The position numbers were made by a program, and so were the translations under genes. This document shows positions 1 to 12,310 of a stretch of 64,000 bases of DNA, in pieces. The stretch lies in NCBI GenBank assembly GCA_905250125.1, contig CAJNOL010000410.1:79840-143839 (forward strand), in the 5' to 3' direction. Every line of letters starts with the position of its first letter. Position 1 is the stretch's first letter. The notes below the pieces were generated by a model. It saw nothing but the letters and a program-made list of their open reading frames with translations. It searched no databases and was not told where the DNA came from. This stretch comes from Rotaria sordida (Eukaryota > Rotifera > Eurotatoria > Philodinida > Philodinidae).

Positions 1-1850
1 TTATTTTCACAAGACTATGAATAAGATAATCTATAACCAGATATCAAAAGGTTAATTCTAGTTTCACAAAACTAAGCTTGAAAATGATCTTTTGAATATG
101 ATTGAAGTCGACAAGAACTAAGAGTATTATTTCATTTTATAGATCAATGACCGTTTCGCATTGATTAACGAAATATTTTTCTTTTGATTTTTCGTTTAGT
201 CAACTTGTCCGAAGGTTTGTTTCGAAAGAGTTGATTTTCATCATCATCATCATCATCAACATCATTTTGACAAATATCCACTTGAGTGAATCTTATTGAT
301 TGATTTACTATTTATGATGAAATAAAAATCACCTTACCATACTAGTTTTCATTATTGAATCAAGTCTATAACCGTGTCATGTAAACATGACATACATTAG
401 ATGTTGGAGAAATGTTACTGAACAACTGTGATTATTAGACTAAAGGGACTTCAGTCCACTTTATATTTGTTTTTTTCATAACATGTAAAATATGATTTCT
501 TTATTAACTATAATAGTGGTAATGCAAAAAAGGGATTTTTTATTAGTGTTTAAGTCATGAAATTAAGCTGTAAAAAATTTGTTTTTTGTCACCAGAAAAA
601 AAATCAGATTATTCTGAAGATAAAGACTTTTTCGAATGACTTCTTGGGCTAGATCTTAAAATTAGGATGCTGACAAAGAGACTTTCATTTCACGAGAGAA
701 GTTCTCCAACTGATTAATCATCGTTAAGTCATTTGGGACTCTGTGCACAATGTAAACACTAATGAGCTATGAATATCCGGAAAAAAATTCTGTCTTTACC
801 TTATTAGTGCGTAAATACTGCATTTCTACGGTATTTTTTAATCATATACACCAGAAGGTTCGATGTTCTTATTTTAGGACTAGGAGCAAATCAATAGGGA
901 TGCAACTTTTACAATAAACTATACTTGGTAAGGTCTCTCTTTGTGCAAGTCTTGTTCCTAAGAGAAACCAGTAGCTCATTAGGATCTACATAATGCAAAT
1001 AATCTTGACTCAAAAGTAATTAATTACTTGGTGAACTTCCTTTATCAAATGAAAATAATATCTGTGATAGCCATTGTTACAGATCGTCATTTCATCTGCA
1101 ACAATTGATCGAACGACATTCAGTTGCAATATAGAATTGGTTGCATTTGTTGACAGAAGTATGGTTCGTAAGTCACTTTCCATAAGCCTCAATTTGCACA
1201 CATGTGATTCAATTATATGCCATGCTACGCGAGAATAAAAGTGGCATGTGAAAAATGAAGATTTACTTCATGGAATAGATTCGTAGATGATCTCATTGGT
1301 AAACAGTAATTGAATGTTGACATTCACATTTTGAATTTATCGAAATATTACGAAAATCTCAATAGACAGAAATTTCAAAATGAAGAAAAATTATAGAAGA
1401 TTATGGGAAGGTTTTACAGTAACTACTATTTACATTCGTGTAAGACTTCATGCTCAATTAGAAGAGATCATTAAACATTCATATTATATCTAATGTTTTT
1501 TTGTCCTTGAATAAGTTATTAGACATTTTCTGAATTATCTCTGAGTGATTGCTCCGCAATGCTAAGGAAATTTTATCATCAATTTTATTTTTCAGCATTG
1601 TGACTTATTGTCACTAAGTTCAAGTGTCATAGACCCATAGTTGAATGATTTCAACGTTGTTGTTGTTGTTGTGATTTATGAATAGCTTGTAAAATATAAG
1701 ATCTGATGAAAAGGATGCCATTTGACTGCGCCCTCTTGGTTTCTAAGCAATAATTGGTTAATTACACATCATGCGACTCGATCATTCTATTCAATAGGGT
1801 CACGGATACGAAAGATTGACGTTTTACAATTTCTCATCCAAAAAACAATA
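1..1850. other. Intergenic, no gene seen
   Basis: No ORF with recognisable protein content was found on either strand. The stretch is AT-rich, with a short ATC trinucleotide run near 240-258 and a GTT run near 1655-1671. Positions about 690-1000 belong to a dispersed repeat listed separately. Confidence 0.6.
690..1000. repeat. Dispersed repeat, copy related to 17420-17810
   Basis: The stretch shares ordered blocks with 17420-17810 in the same orientation: GAGAAGTTCTCCAAC, the phrase around 'taatgagctatgaatat', and 'ttttacaataaacta' near the 3' side. The copies are diverged with indels. The 17.5-kb copy has clear inverted ends, so this is probably a decayed, non-autonomous foldback element of the same family. 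Confidence 0.55.
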
Positions 1851-2871
1851 ATGGCAAATCGAAAAGAAATAACACCATCTGAAAGTGTCGTACGTATATC
1901 TATACCATATTTAACAAATTTTATTGTTAGTTTACCATTCTTTGGTATGGTTGCAAGTTTTATAACATCAGTTCTATTTACTAAAGAACAAATATTCGAA
2001 TCTGAATGTGGAGTAAGTTGAGAAATAAAAAAAAAAAATCAAAATGAATTTTTTTGAAATTTTTATTAGTCTCGAAATTTTATTCCATCATTTTCATCAG
2101 TAATTGGTGTTTCACCTGGTAAATATATATGGCGTATGGCAATAGCATTTCATTGTTTTCCTCGATTTTTAATTGCATCACTTTATCATAATCAATTTAA
2201 AACAAGTTTATTAAAATTAAAATATAATTCTCAATTAAAATATTTTATATTAAAACAATTAATAAGTTTAAATACATTTTTTGAATTATGTGAAGTTTTT
2301 GGTCTTATATTATTATCATATATATCATCAAAAGAAAATTATAGTTTACATGAAAAAGCATTTATTATATTTATGTTATCATCAACATTACGTATGATAA
2401 CATGTTTAATTTTATTTCGACATTTATTATATAAATTATTGTTAAATAATGAAATTGATGAAAAAAATAAAAAATTTCGTTTTCAAGCATCATATCAATG
2501 GAAAATGCGTTTATTTTGTTCAGCATTTATTTTTTCTCTTTTACTAATTATTGCATATATAAGACATACAAGTAAATGTTCAAATAATATAGGACAACCA
2601 TCAACAGCTTGGAGTTATTTTTCTGCTTGTGAATATATTATTTGTTGTCTTATTATGGGTTATCATGCAACGGTAAGTTTGATAAGTTTTTTTTTTCTCA
2701 AATAATATTTAAATTTGATTTTTTTTCTTTTTTGAAAAAAAAAAGGTTTGTTGGGATTTTAATCATTTTGAATTAACGATTTATAATAAAACAACAGCAA
2801 AATTAAATTATGGTTGTATGAAGTCAGAAGAAGAAATCGAAAATGAACAAAAAGAAATTTTATCGAGATGA
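1851..2871 (+). CDS. PGAP2: PGAP2-like GPI-anchor remodelling membrane protein
   Basis: Three exons, 1851-2012, 2070-2672 and 2746-2871, all joined in phase 0 by GT-AG introns of 57 and 73 nt, give 296 residues. The product resembles the PGAP2/FRAG1 (DRAM/SFK1-like) family: an N-terminal membrane segment, a Cys before the first intron junction (ESECG), a PSFSSVIG block, then YIWRMAIAFHCFPRF, which matches the family's Y-V-W-R...H..PRF signature, followed by further hydrophobic helices and a C-terminal CWDFNHFEL segment. PGAP2 is a Golgi/ER multipass protein needed for fatty-acid remodelling of GPI-anchored proteins. The ATG at 1851 is chosen because homology begins just after it; the frame is open further upstream to 1722 but that part has no family resemblance. 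Length is slightly above the usual ~254 residues. Confidence 0.85.
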
Positions 2872-5694
2872 AATCTCATATAAACAAAAAACTCAAATCC
2901 CATTTATTAAAGATACATTATTAACGCGTTTATTTTTTTTAATCTCAAATCTATTCGTTTGATGTGTATTCATTTTTTGATTGCAACTTTTGTATATCTC
3001 ATTATTATATGCAAACTTCCTTCTTTTTTTTGTTGATCTGCTTTGGATTAAATAGAGTATGAAGAGAAAAAAAAAGAGATTTTATTACGATTAATTTTAA
3101 GACAAAACAGTAAATGATTTTATTTGTCTGATTCTTATGATACTGATTTTCTTTGAAAATGAATCGTAATTAGATTTTTCGTTTCTATCCTATATTAATG
3201 ATAAAAATATCAATTGAAAGATACTGTTGGATTATGAACAAATAAATGCAACATAGGATTTGTCAAAGAATTCATCTAATCTTTGTCCTTTTTTTTCTCA
3301 ACTCAAAATATATTTTATTTATTCAAAATAAGTGATTTAATAATTTATTATAGAAAAACAAAAGATAGAAATCTTTTCTTATACAAGATAAAAGACTTGA
3401 TAGAGCAGAAAGTTTCACATGACAAACTTTAATATTTTTCAATGTAGACATTGAATATTTCGTGCTTAAAATATCAAGTTCTATCTCATGAAATAATCAA
3501 TTTTTTCAAGCTATTGCTTATTTTATAAGCCTTGTTCTATATGAGAATACAAAAATATAATGAATAAAAAAATATTCATTGTTATTCGAAATTCTAATTT
3601 GAATTAAATAAATTAACAAGGTTACTATTCACATGTCTCTCAAGAAACCTTAATATTTATATCTTACATAGATTGTTATAGTTTTTAAAAAATTCAAGAA
3701 GTTATTTGTTTTGTTACTTCAATATATGTTTTTTCCCATGATTAAATTTGAAAACAAAAACAAAACATGTTTCTTTACTTTTTAAAGTAAAATTATCGAG
3801 GAATGTGGTAAAGAGAGAAAAGTGAGGGATGGAAGCTGCAAGGAGATTTGTTGACAGTTGAAAAGGTGCATATATAATTTTTTGAAAGTGGAGAATGCTA
3901 AACTTTCTTTCTTCATTTTACGACTTTTTCGTAACAAAAAAATACGATATTGGCTTGAAAAACCTGAAGATTTTCTAAAAGTGGAAGGATGCGCAGAGCA
4001 CCTGTCGGGTTGGAAAATTTTACACCTGATGGGCTCTAGTCGTCAGAGAAAAGTTTAGGACGTGCTGCTAGTCATGGAATACAAAAACCTGGGAAAAAGT
4101 ATCTCGTATCTTCTGGGCGACTGTCCAATTTAGATTAGAAAATTTCATTGAGAGTATCAAGGCACAGTTCGACTGGATTCGGAACCGAAAAATTTCAATC
4201 AGCCGAGTCGGTGCCTGGGCTCGGATTCGAAAAATTTGCAACCCAACGAACTCTAGTGCACACTTTCCGCACCATCCCCTTATAGTCTCATCTCTGAAAT
4301 TATTATAGGGTATGTTTATCATTGATCATATCAAAAAAAGTCCAACTAATCAGATTATTTTTACGATAAAAATCTTTTTTTTCGTTTATTGTTTTAAATT
4401 TTTAAAATCCTTAATTCTTTTTCTAACGGACCATTAAATATGATAGACTTACATATTTAATTAAAATACTTTTATCACTTGAAAGATCAAAGAAGATTTA
4501 TCATGAGATTAATAAATAATGAATTTTCTGTGTTTATGTCTCAACATATAAATAAATGATCAAAACTATTTTTTGATTTGAAACTTATGGTTTTTGTCGA
4601 TATTAACAATAAACAGCTTTTAGAACTTTTCTATTCATCTCATTATACACCTTATCGTCAAATGAAAGGAATTAAACTAAAGATCAATAATTGATTGAAA
4701 GTAAAGAAGAAAATGAAACTTCAGACGAATAAATAGCTGAAGGTAAAAACTGATTCTTGTATAAGATGTCCGAAAAGTCACTTATCAAAAGAAAAACTGT
4801 ACATCTCCATTACAGTTGAGTCAAATCAAATGACTTTATTTTTGGGTAATAGAGGAGACTTGCAAGGTTGTATTTGTATAGTTAAACTTCATAAATACTT
4901 GTGAAAACTACAAATTCCGAATTCAATACATAAAAACCTACCGTTTTTCCGATTTTCAAAAACAAAAATTGCAGGATTTTCTGCTGAATTATTTAAATTT
5001 CTGGAGTTTTCGCCATTCAGGTGTTCTTCTTTTGTTTTATAAATATTTGCGTGACACTTTTTTGAAAAAATCTCACGTAATTGCTACATTCTTTCGAAGC
5101 AATTTTTTTCTTTGCTCATCAAAATCTTCGATAAGAAATCAATCGATAGAAATGGCTCGATTTTTAAGATTTTCACAGTCACCAAACTAAAGATAAACGT
5201 CTCTAGTTTTTCAAAAAAGGTATCACACTAATATTTATAAAGTAAGAGAAAGACACTTGGACGGTGAAAGTCCAGAAATTGAAACAATAGAGCACATAAT
5301 CCAAGATTTTGTTTTTTCGATACTCGAAAGGAGGGAGGATTGTTTATTTGTACCCGATTGAGAATTTTTGAATTTGCTTCGGTCCGATCGGTTCAAAAAA
5401 TCTTTTATGTCTGTGATCTTTTTTCACTAAAATTTTTCGTAAATGTCCCGGGAGACATATGTTGTAATCATTTATATCTGTTACGTTTCTCAATGATAAA
5501 TATGTAATATTGCTACATCTATCGCGACAACAAAAGAGTCATTTACACATCAACTGAGTGCTGGACTTCAAATCTTGAATTTTCTCATGCAATCGTTTCA
5601 GATAAATCCAACACTTTCCTTCTAAACGACGATTCAAACCTAAATTTGATCTTTACTAAAACATACATGATTAAAGTTTAGCTCGAGTGACACA

Positions 5695-6425
5695 ATTTTA
5701 AGAGGCCCCCTCTCTAAAGTGAAATTTTTTTTTTGAGCGTCCAATCATGATGAAATTTCCAGTGGAGGTGTATCTCGAAATAGACAGCTCACAGTAAAAA
5801 TTTCAACTCGATGTATTGAGTCTACAAAGAGTTAGTAAAATGTTAAGGGTCAAAATTTAGGTTTCTGTGCGTCTCAAATTTCTCCACCATTTCGAAAGCT
5901 AGAAAGTTCGGGCTGATCTTAAAATGTAGCCAATATGTGGCGCTACAACTTAACAGGGCTCGATCTTTCGATTCTCTCCTAACTTCTGTTTTTAGAAAAT
6001 TTCTCTGATGAAATATGAAAAAGCCGATGGAGGTAGGTCCAGAAAAGTTAGTTTCTTATAAACATTAATGAGGAAATCGAAAAATTCGACTCTGTTAAGT
6101 TGTAGAGCTAATTTTTGCCTTCATTTTGACACTAAGCCCAGCTTTTTAGCGTTTAAAATGGCAGACAAATCTGAGACACACGGAAACGTAAAAATCAAAA
6201 ATCCTATTTTGAGATGAAAGCAAAACCTTTCTAGAAAAAACCTTATTTTATTCTACAAGAAGTTGAGAAAATCCCGTGCAATATCCTTAAATCTCATTAT
6301 AAAATTAATAAACTATAGTGCATTCGAAATTAGACACTTAGCTCTATCTATTGAGCTAGAAATCACAAATTTGACAAATTTGACCAAAATTGACATTTTT
6401 GGGGAGGGGAACGCCCTAATTGTGG
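5695..6425 (+). repeat. Dispersed ~730-bp repeat, copy 1
   Basis: The segment is present a second time in inverted orientation at about 35825-36515, inside a GAK intron. Blocks that match on reverse complement include the ends 'atcatgatgaaatttcc' (5745) and 'aaactatagtgcattcgaaa' (6312), and the middle 'aaacattaatgaggaaatcg' (6060). No long ORF or obvious terminal inverted repeat is visible, so it looks like a non-autonomous or truncated element. Boundaries are estimated by eye. Confidence 0.8.
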
Positions 6426-6734
6426 TTTTCAAAGAAATAAACCTAGAAGACAATAAAACTGATTGTTCTTGAAACAACATTATTTTGTTATTTTGATAAG
6501 AACAAGCAAACTTGTTCTCAACAAGTTTTATCAGAGAAAAGTGGCTTATCTATCCAATACTTTCCAATCGGCGAAGACCGACCGATTACAACTCGAAAAT
6601 TACTTTTCGAATATTCTGTAAAATTATAGTTCTCTTTTCTTCCAGCTTAGATGTATTACATACTATCAATAAATAAATATTCAGTGTTGAAATAAATGTC
6701 AATAGACCTCTCGACAAACTAATGTTCTACTTGA

Positions 6735-6753
6735 TATATATATATATATATAT
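6735..6753. repeat. TA dinucleotide microsatellite
   Basis: A simple alternating TA tract of about nine units in the region downstream of the arrestin gene. Confidence 0.9.
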
Positions 6754-7023
6754 TTGATTATAGAGAACATAATGAATTATCCTTCATTCTTTATTGTTAT
6801 TTATTTTGTTTTTTGTTTTTCATAATATTGAATGAATGAGAAAGAAAAGCAATAGATACATAGAACAACAATATGTACAACAAACAAATAAGAAAAGCAA
6901 TGAACAATAATAAGAGACAAAAATCACGGCGGTTCGCATTGTTTAAAATCTTTATGAGAGAAGAAAAAAGATAGAAGAAATTTGTTCGATTGACATAATG
7001 AACATTGAGTTTTTTTTGTTTGT

Positions 7024-10000
7024 TTATGCTTCCGTATCTTCATGACCACTCTCATGACCTTTAAGACGTATACGTGCAAATTCTTCAAAGATAAAATCAT
7101 CATCATGACCAGGATTATCAGAACTTTTAATAGAAAAAAAAAACAAAATTAATTATTAATTATTTTTAAATAAAAAACAAAAGACAAACTTTGTATCAAG
7201 TTGAATTAAATTATGATCAACAGGTACATCTATGACTTGTTGATCATCAGTATTTTGTTGATTTGAAATAAATTCAAGTTGTCGAGATGGTGGAGGAGTT
7301 GGAGGTGGTTTTGGATGAGTTAAAGTAAATGGTAATTCAACTGCTAAATCTCTTTAAAAATTATTAAATAAAAAAAAAAAAGAAAAATTTTTTTTTTGTT
7401 TTTTAAAATTAAGATAATATAAACTTACCCTCCCATTGCAACAATTATTTTAACTTTTACTTTGTATTGCACGATAATTCCAAGATTTTCTTTTTGTGTT
7501 GTATTTCGAATTCTAGTTTAAATAAATTTTCATCATTTGTTTTTTTTTTTTATTTATCAAAAATATATAATGAAACTTACATTGTCGCTGAAGCTAAATT
7601 TGTATCTTCATGTTTTAATTTTCCATCAAGTGCTAAACCTCGTTTATCTTTATTATTAGCTAATAATGGTGTTAATGAATAAACTTTTGTTAAATTCGAA
7701 CACGGTGTTATTGGAAATCCTTCACTAAAAATAAAAAATAAAAAACATTTTATATTCAATGTAATTGAATAAGAAAAATATCCAAAGCTAAAGCATAGAA
7801 TAACAAATAGCATACTCAGTTTCCAATTCGGCGACAGTGCATTTGTAATGAGCATTTGTGAACATACAAATTTCAGCATATTGCTTAACTAGAAGATATA
7901 TTTAAAGCATACAACATTAAATAGCAACATTGATTAAAGCAATGATTAAATACAAATCTAATGAATATTGAGCGGATTAAATACAAAAAAACAAAGAATA
8001 AAACCTACCTTGATTCAATAGCAGCTACATCACACTTATACTGTGTTGAAGAGTACAAGCAGATTTCAGCATATTGAACAACTATATGGTTAATTAGGGA
8101 TCAAGATATTTTAGTTTTTTTTCTTTTTAAAGATTTTTATTTCAAAAATGGGAATTTCTTAGTGTTTTTTTTTTTAATTTTGTTTTGTCGATTAAGAATT
8201 TTCATTAACTTACCAGAAATACGAATTTTTCTTAATGTTTTATTAGAATTATTTGTAACAACAACATTCACATTGATACTTTCACCATGATAATACATCT
8301 AAATCAACAAAAAAAATAAATAAATAAATAAATTTATTCAAAGAAACAAAACCGCATATTAAACCTCTTTATCAAGTGTACATTCAAGATGTAATGGTGC
8401 AGGTGACATCATAAAATCTTTATGAGCTTCAATAACAGGTTGTGGTGCAGGAATTTCTGGTGCATATGTTAATTTTCTTATTGCTAATCTAACTGAACTT
8501 CGTTTATGTGATTTATCTTCACTTGTTTCTGCTACATAAGTTTTTAATTCATAATCAACTCCACATGGTTTTCCAGTATCACCAGCAGCTGGTTGTAATG
8601 TTACTGAAGCTGGTGCATTTTGTGGAATCTAAAAGATAATGTTTTTTTTTGTTTAAAGACAAAAAAAAACGAAATATTTTTTACTTCAAAATAAAATGGA
8701 TATGCATTTGGTCCTAATTTACGTAAAAGACGTTGTTGTAAATGTGTTAAAGATTTTTTTTGATCATCAATTGGAGGATAAATTTGTTGAGTTGAACAAA
8801 ATAAATCTTTTCGAAATGTTAAACCAAGTACATCAAGATCTTCTCGACCATATCGAAACGCTTTTTTTTTTTTAATGGAAAATCGATTATTATTATTTAT
8901 TGATGAAAATAATTTAATCATACCTGCTAAGACAGATGCATAGACTTTACGATTTTTAACATATTCTGGATCGACTAGAACCACTCCATCTAAAAAAAAA
9001 AAATTAATTTACGTTCTTTTCATTTATTTTAATGAGAAAAAAAGTTCTAACGTACCGATTGGATCGACATGATCCATATAATCGATAAAATCTCTTCTTC
9101 CGAGATAACATGTAATCTAAAGAAAACAAAAAAAAAAGAAATCTTAATTGTACATCATACAAATTTCGTTGATATGAATACCTTCGAATTGGGACTACTT
9201 TTTTTGAACACTCTAAAAATAAAATATATATTATAGATTATTTCTCAAACAAAAAAAATTTTCTTTTCTTTTAAACAAGGTCAACCAGACCATTTGTATA
9301 TCCATAGTGATGAGAAAAACAACTTTGTATTATGTTTTATCCTATCTATCTATTTATCTAAACACATCAATTAACAAAACATCGGCGACAGCAACTAGAA
9401 ACAATTCTATTCTACATACATGACAATAATTAAAGAATAAGATATTCTACGCATTTTCCGGACGGAAGAAACATGATGTTATTGCTGCGGCTATAAAGCT
9501 ACTCACAAAAAAAAAAACTATTTCTTCTTTGTTTTTTTTTTCTGGCTTCATAATTCTTTTCGAAAATGAAAGATTTTGTTCAAATTTCTGTTCTATATTC
9601 CTATGAAAATCCCAGCGTAATAAAAACACAAAAAGAAATATTTATTCTCTACTATAATTTAATTTTTGAAAAGTTATTTTTAGATTTTCAATGAAATTAA
9701 TATCATAATATTACAGAATCAACAAAAGATAAGCTCATCTACTTAGTTTATTTAACATATTGTCATCAGATTTTATTAATCTCTTATATATGATTAATAA
9801 ACAATGAAAAAACAAAAAATATTTTAATTTTTTATACTTACGGTTTCATAAAGTATTAGATAGAAAAATAAACATTGTTTAACGTAATTCAATGAGACAA
9901 GAATCAATGCATCGAACAGATAATAATATGCGTACTTTCAATTTTTTTTCCTTCTTATATATGTAGTCACTAGGATAATGCATCAATGTCCTCTTTATCA

Positions 10001-10542
10001 CTATTTCTCATGATCAACTTGACGCCATTCTCATTCTTTTTCTTCTTTTTATGAGTCTCTCGAACGCTCGTTTTTTTTTTTGCTTTTCTTCCTTATTCTT
10101 CTTTCAAGCCTTAATACTAGACGCGAAACGGAACAGAATAGCTTTGAGAGTAAAAACAGTGATAATAGCGAAAAGAACGTTTCTGAGGAGGAAAAGGAAA
10201 GATGATGGTGCTACCAATACTATCATTTTAGTAATTAAAATGCCTAACAGAAAAAGAAAAACAAGTTCTCTATTTAATCTAATGGATCATTTTACAAATC
10301 ATTAAATTTTTTCTTTGAGTTAAAGATATAGAAATATTTTTATTCGTAAAAAAAAAATTTTTTTAATACTTTTTATATAACAATAGAAATTTTTTAAATA
10401 TTCATCGAATAGCTTTTTATAACAAAAATTCTATGAAATGAATAAAAAGGTTAAATAAAAAACTTTACCTTGTTCCTTGTTTTTTTGAATCATCTAAACT
10501 TGAATCGACAGCAGCAATGCCATTTGTTTTTTGTTGTGCCAT
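7024..10542 (-). CDS. Non-visual (beta-) arrestin with mutually exclusive exons
   Basis: Exons on the minus strand: 10542-10469, 9212-9182, 9116-9056, 8989-8924, 8860-8685, 8628-8365, 8298-8214, then either 8081-8009 or 7888-7816, then 7724-7581, 7512-7429, 7351-7190 and 7123-7024. With one alternative exon the product has 439 residues. Arrestin landmarks in order: [69 protein letters not shown] (gate/lariat-loop region with the polar-core Asp), and a C-tail with a clathrin box LIQLD and [11 protein letters not shown], the AP2 beta-adaptin motif. Clathrin and AP2 motifs indicate the beta-arrestin class: it binds phosphorylated active GPCRs and drives their desensitisation and endocytosis. The first intron is ~1.26 kb; the others are short. 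Exon boundaries were checked for phase throughout. Confidence 0.95.
7816..7888 (-). other. Arrestin alternative exon B (73 nt)
   Basis: Begins after ...ATCTTCTAG and ends before GTATGC. It encodes [17 protein letters not shown] then TVAELET, so it keeps the invariant QYAEIC and YKC anchors and changes the loop between them (MFTNAH against LYSSTQ in exon A). Being 73 nt, including both exons or skipping both would shift the frame, so splicing must be mutually exclusive. Confidence 0.9.
8009..8081 (-). other. Arrestin alternative exon A (73 nt)
   Basis: Begins after ...CCATATAG and ends before GTAGG. In frame (phase 1 in, phase 0 out after two leftover bases) it encodes [17 protein letters not shown] then DVAAIES. 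It is flanked by canonical AG and GT and has the same length and phase as the exon at 7816-7888, to which it is clearly paralogous. It corresponds to the arrestin C-domain strand pair around the C-loop. Confidence 0.9.
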
Positions 10543-11999
10543 ACTCAATAGAAATATTTTTCATGGATAATACATCATTAGGCTTTATGTATATACAATC
10601 TAAATAAAGAAAAGAGGTTTTTTTTTGCTCCTTAAATCAATATAACGAGAACATAAATTAAGTATTTGTTAAGTTTTTATTTTCAATCAAAGGAAAGAAA
10701 AAAAATTTCTTTTAAGAATTCGAATTTTCGTTAATTGAATTTGTGAATGGAAACGCCTCTGCTAATAGATGAAAAGAATAGAAAAAAAACAGACACCATT
10801 GTAGCACAAAGGAAATCAGCAATGACATTTTGCTTTTACCTCATTTGTTTATTTATCGCCATCAACGACAAACATTAACTCTCATTTTACAGTTTCATAA
10901 GCATACTCATCAACATCTACTGACATCTATAGATTACATAGTAGATGACTTTTTGCTTGCATAGATTTAAAAAAATAATTGCTAGTGTCAGTTCTAAAGG
11001 CGGATCTATATGGTTCATTTTTATTTTATTATTTTACATCCGAAAAATTCGAATATTAACATTTAATTCTTAAGAAATGAGAATTTACCGTTCCAAACTG
11101 GTAATCTCGAAAATAAATTAAATTTGAAAATTCATATAAAAAAAAAACAATCTACATTCATAAATTTTTTTCTTCATATAATATAATAGCTCTAATCAGA
11201 AACGTAAGCTTCATGTTAGAGCCCATTTGATCTGGATCCAATTAAATAGAAAATTTTTAGACCTAGTCCAAGTTCGAAACCAATCCAACGGACTCTACTT
11301 CATGTGGAATTAATGCGTACTCATGCTGTATATTTGTTCGTACTACCGCCCCTATAATACGGTACCCATAAGTACTGACAGTACGCCGACAGTAAATTGC
11401 TAGTTGAAGAAGAGCTTCCAGTATACCTCGATAAAATGGCGGTTGGAAGATGATCAACCATTCAAGTATCAAACTGCCGGCGATTTTTGTCCGGTATGAA
11501 TCACAGACAGAATTTCTCGAGTTTGTCATATATATTTTGAGTGTAGTCAAATGTATGATCGAATATATATAGTTGTAAGTTTTTTGAGTTCTCATCTAAT
11601 TTCTTAGTACTGGAATTTGAACGTGATATATAGATGTGATATATATTGAATTGGGAAAACTTTGATTCCTAGATGAATAACGATTGAATTGATCATCGAA
11701 TCAAAAGGCTTACTTTATATACAAGTTTTGTTTTTGCAAATTTATCTTCGAGAAAGATATTCTTTATCTCAATTGATTAAAATAAAAAAATAATTTTTGC
11801 TTCACATATCATTTGAATTAATTTCCATGAAAAGTTTTTCTCGTTTATGAGAAACTTTTTTGGCTTAAAAAAAAAACCGTAAAGATAAATACACGCAAAT
11901 ATTGATCGAATGTCCTATTACTACTTTTGAAACTTTCCTTATAATCTCATTTCAAAAAAGAAGTAACAGAAGACTTATCATATGTCGTGTAAATTGAAA

Positions 12000-12310
12000 T
12001 GTTTCGGACCAAAATTTGGAAGTTCGCCAGGACTAGAACTATGAGAAAAAAGTTGTCTCAATCGAAACCGAAGATTATAGTTAAATATTCTATGATTTTA
12101 AGCGGATTATCTTATAAATCATCAATTAGAATATAATTCAAGAATGGTGACACAAAAGTGCTAGTCATCGCCTAAATAAATTAAAAATACGAGTATTGAC
12201 CAATTTTTTTAGATGTGATGCAAATAAATTCTAGTATAGTTTTCTCTAGACAGGGGCCGAGACTAGATCAAGTTTACTAGGACTATAACTGGGATGAAAA
12301 AATTGATTCC
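12000..12310 (+). repeat. Dispersed repeat, partner at 47395-47700
   Basis: Shares ordered blocks with 47395-47700 in the same orientation: 'aaaaaagttgtctc', 'tattctatgattttaag', 'gatgtga..caaataaattct' and 'gttttctctag'. Both copies start with a GACTA..GAGAAAAAA segment. No coding content; function unknown. Confidence 0.7.

Larger units (their letters stand above)
2872..7023. other. Intergenic with low-complexity DNA and one long repeat
   Basis: No convincing gene lies between the PGAP2-like stop and the arrestin stop. The short ORFs here lack codon structure or recognisable motifs. The interval contains the dispersed repeat at about 5695-6425, a TA microsatellite at 6735-6753, and the arrestin 3' UTR (minus strand) at its right end. 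Confidence 0.6.

Noticed and set aside
1722-1850. N-terminal extension of the PGAP2-like ORF
   Set aside because: In frame but without family similarity; the ATG at 1851 fits the family N-terminus.
10051-10305. 84-codon plus-strand ORF inside the first arrestin intron
   Set aside because: Lys/Arg and Phe runs reflect A/T tracts; no domain, and it is antisense within an intron.
11263-11595. 110-codon minus-strand ORF
   Set aside because: No recognisable motif, no splice continuity, biased by intergenic composition.
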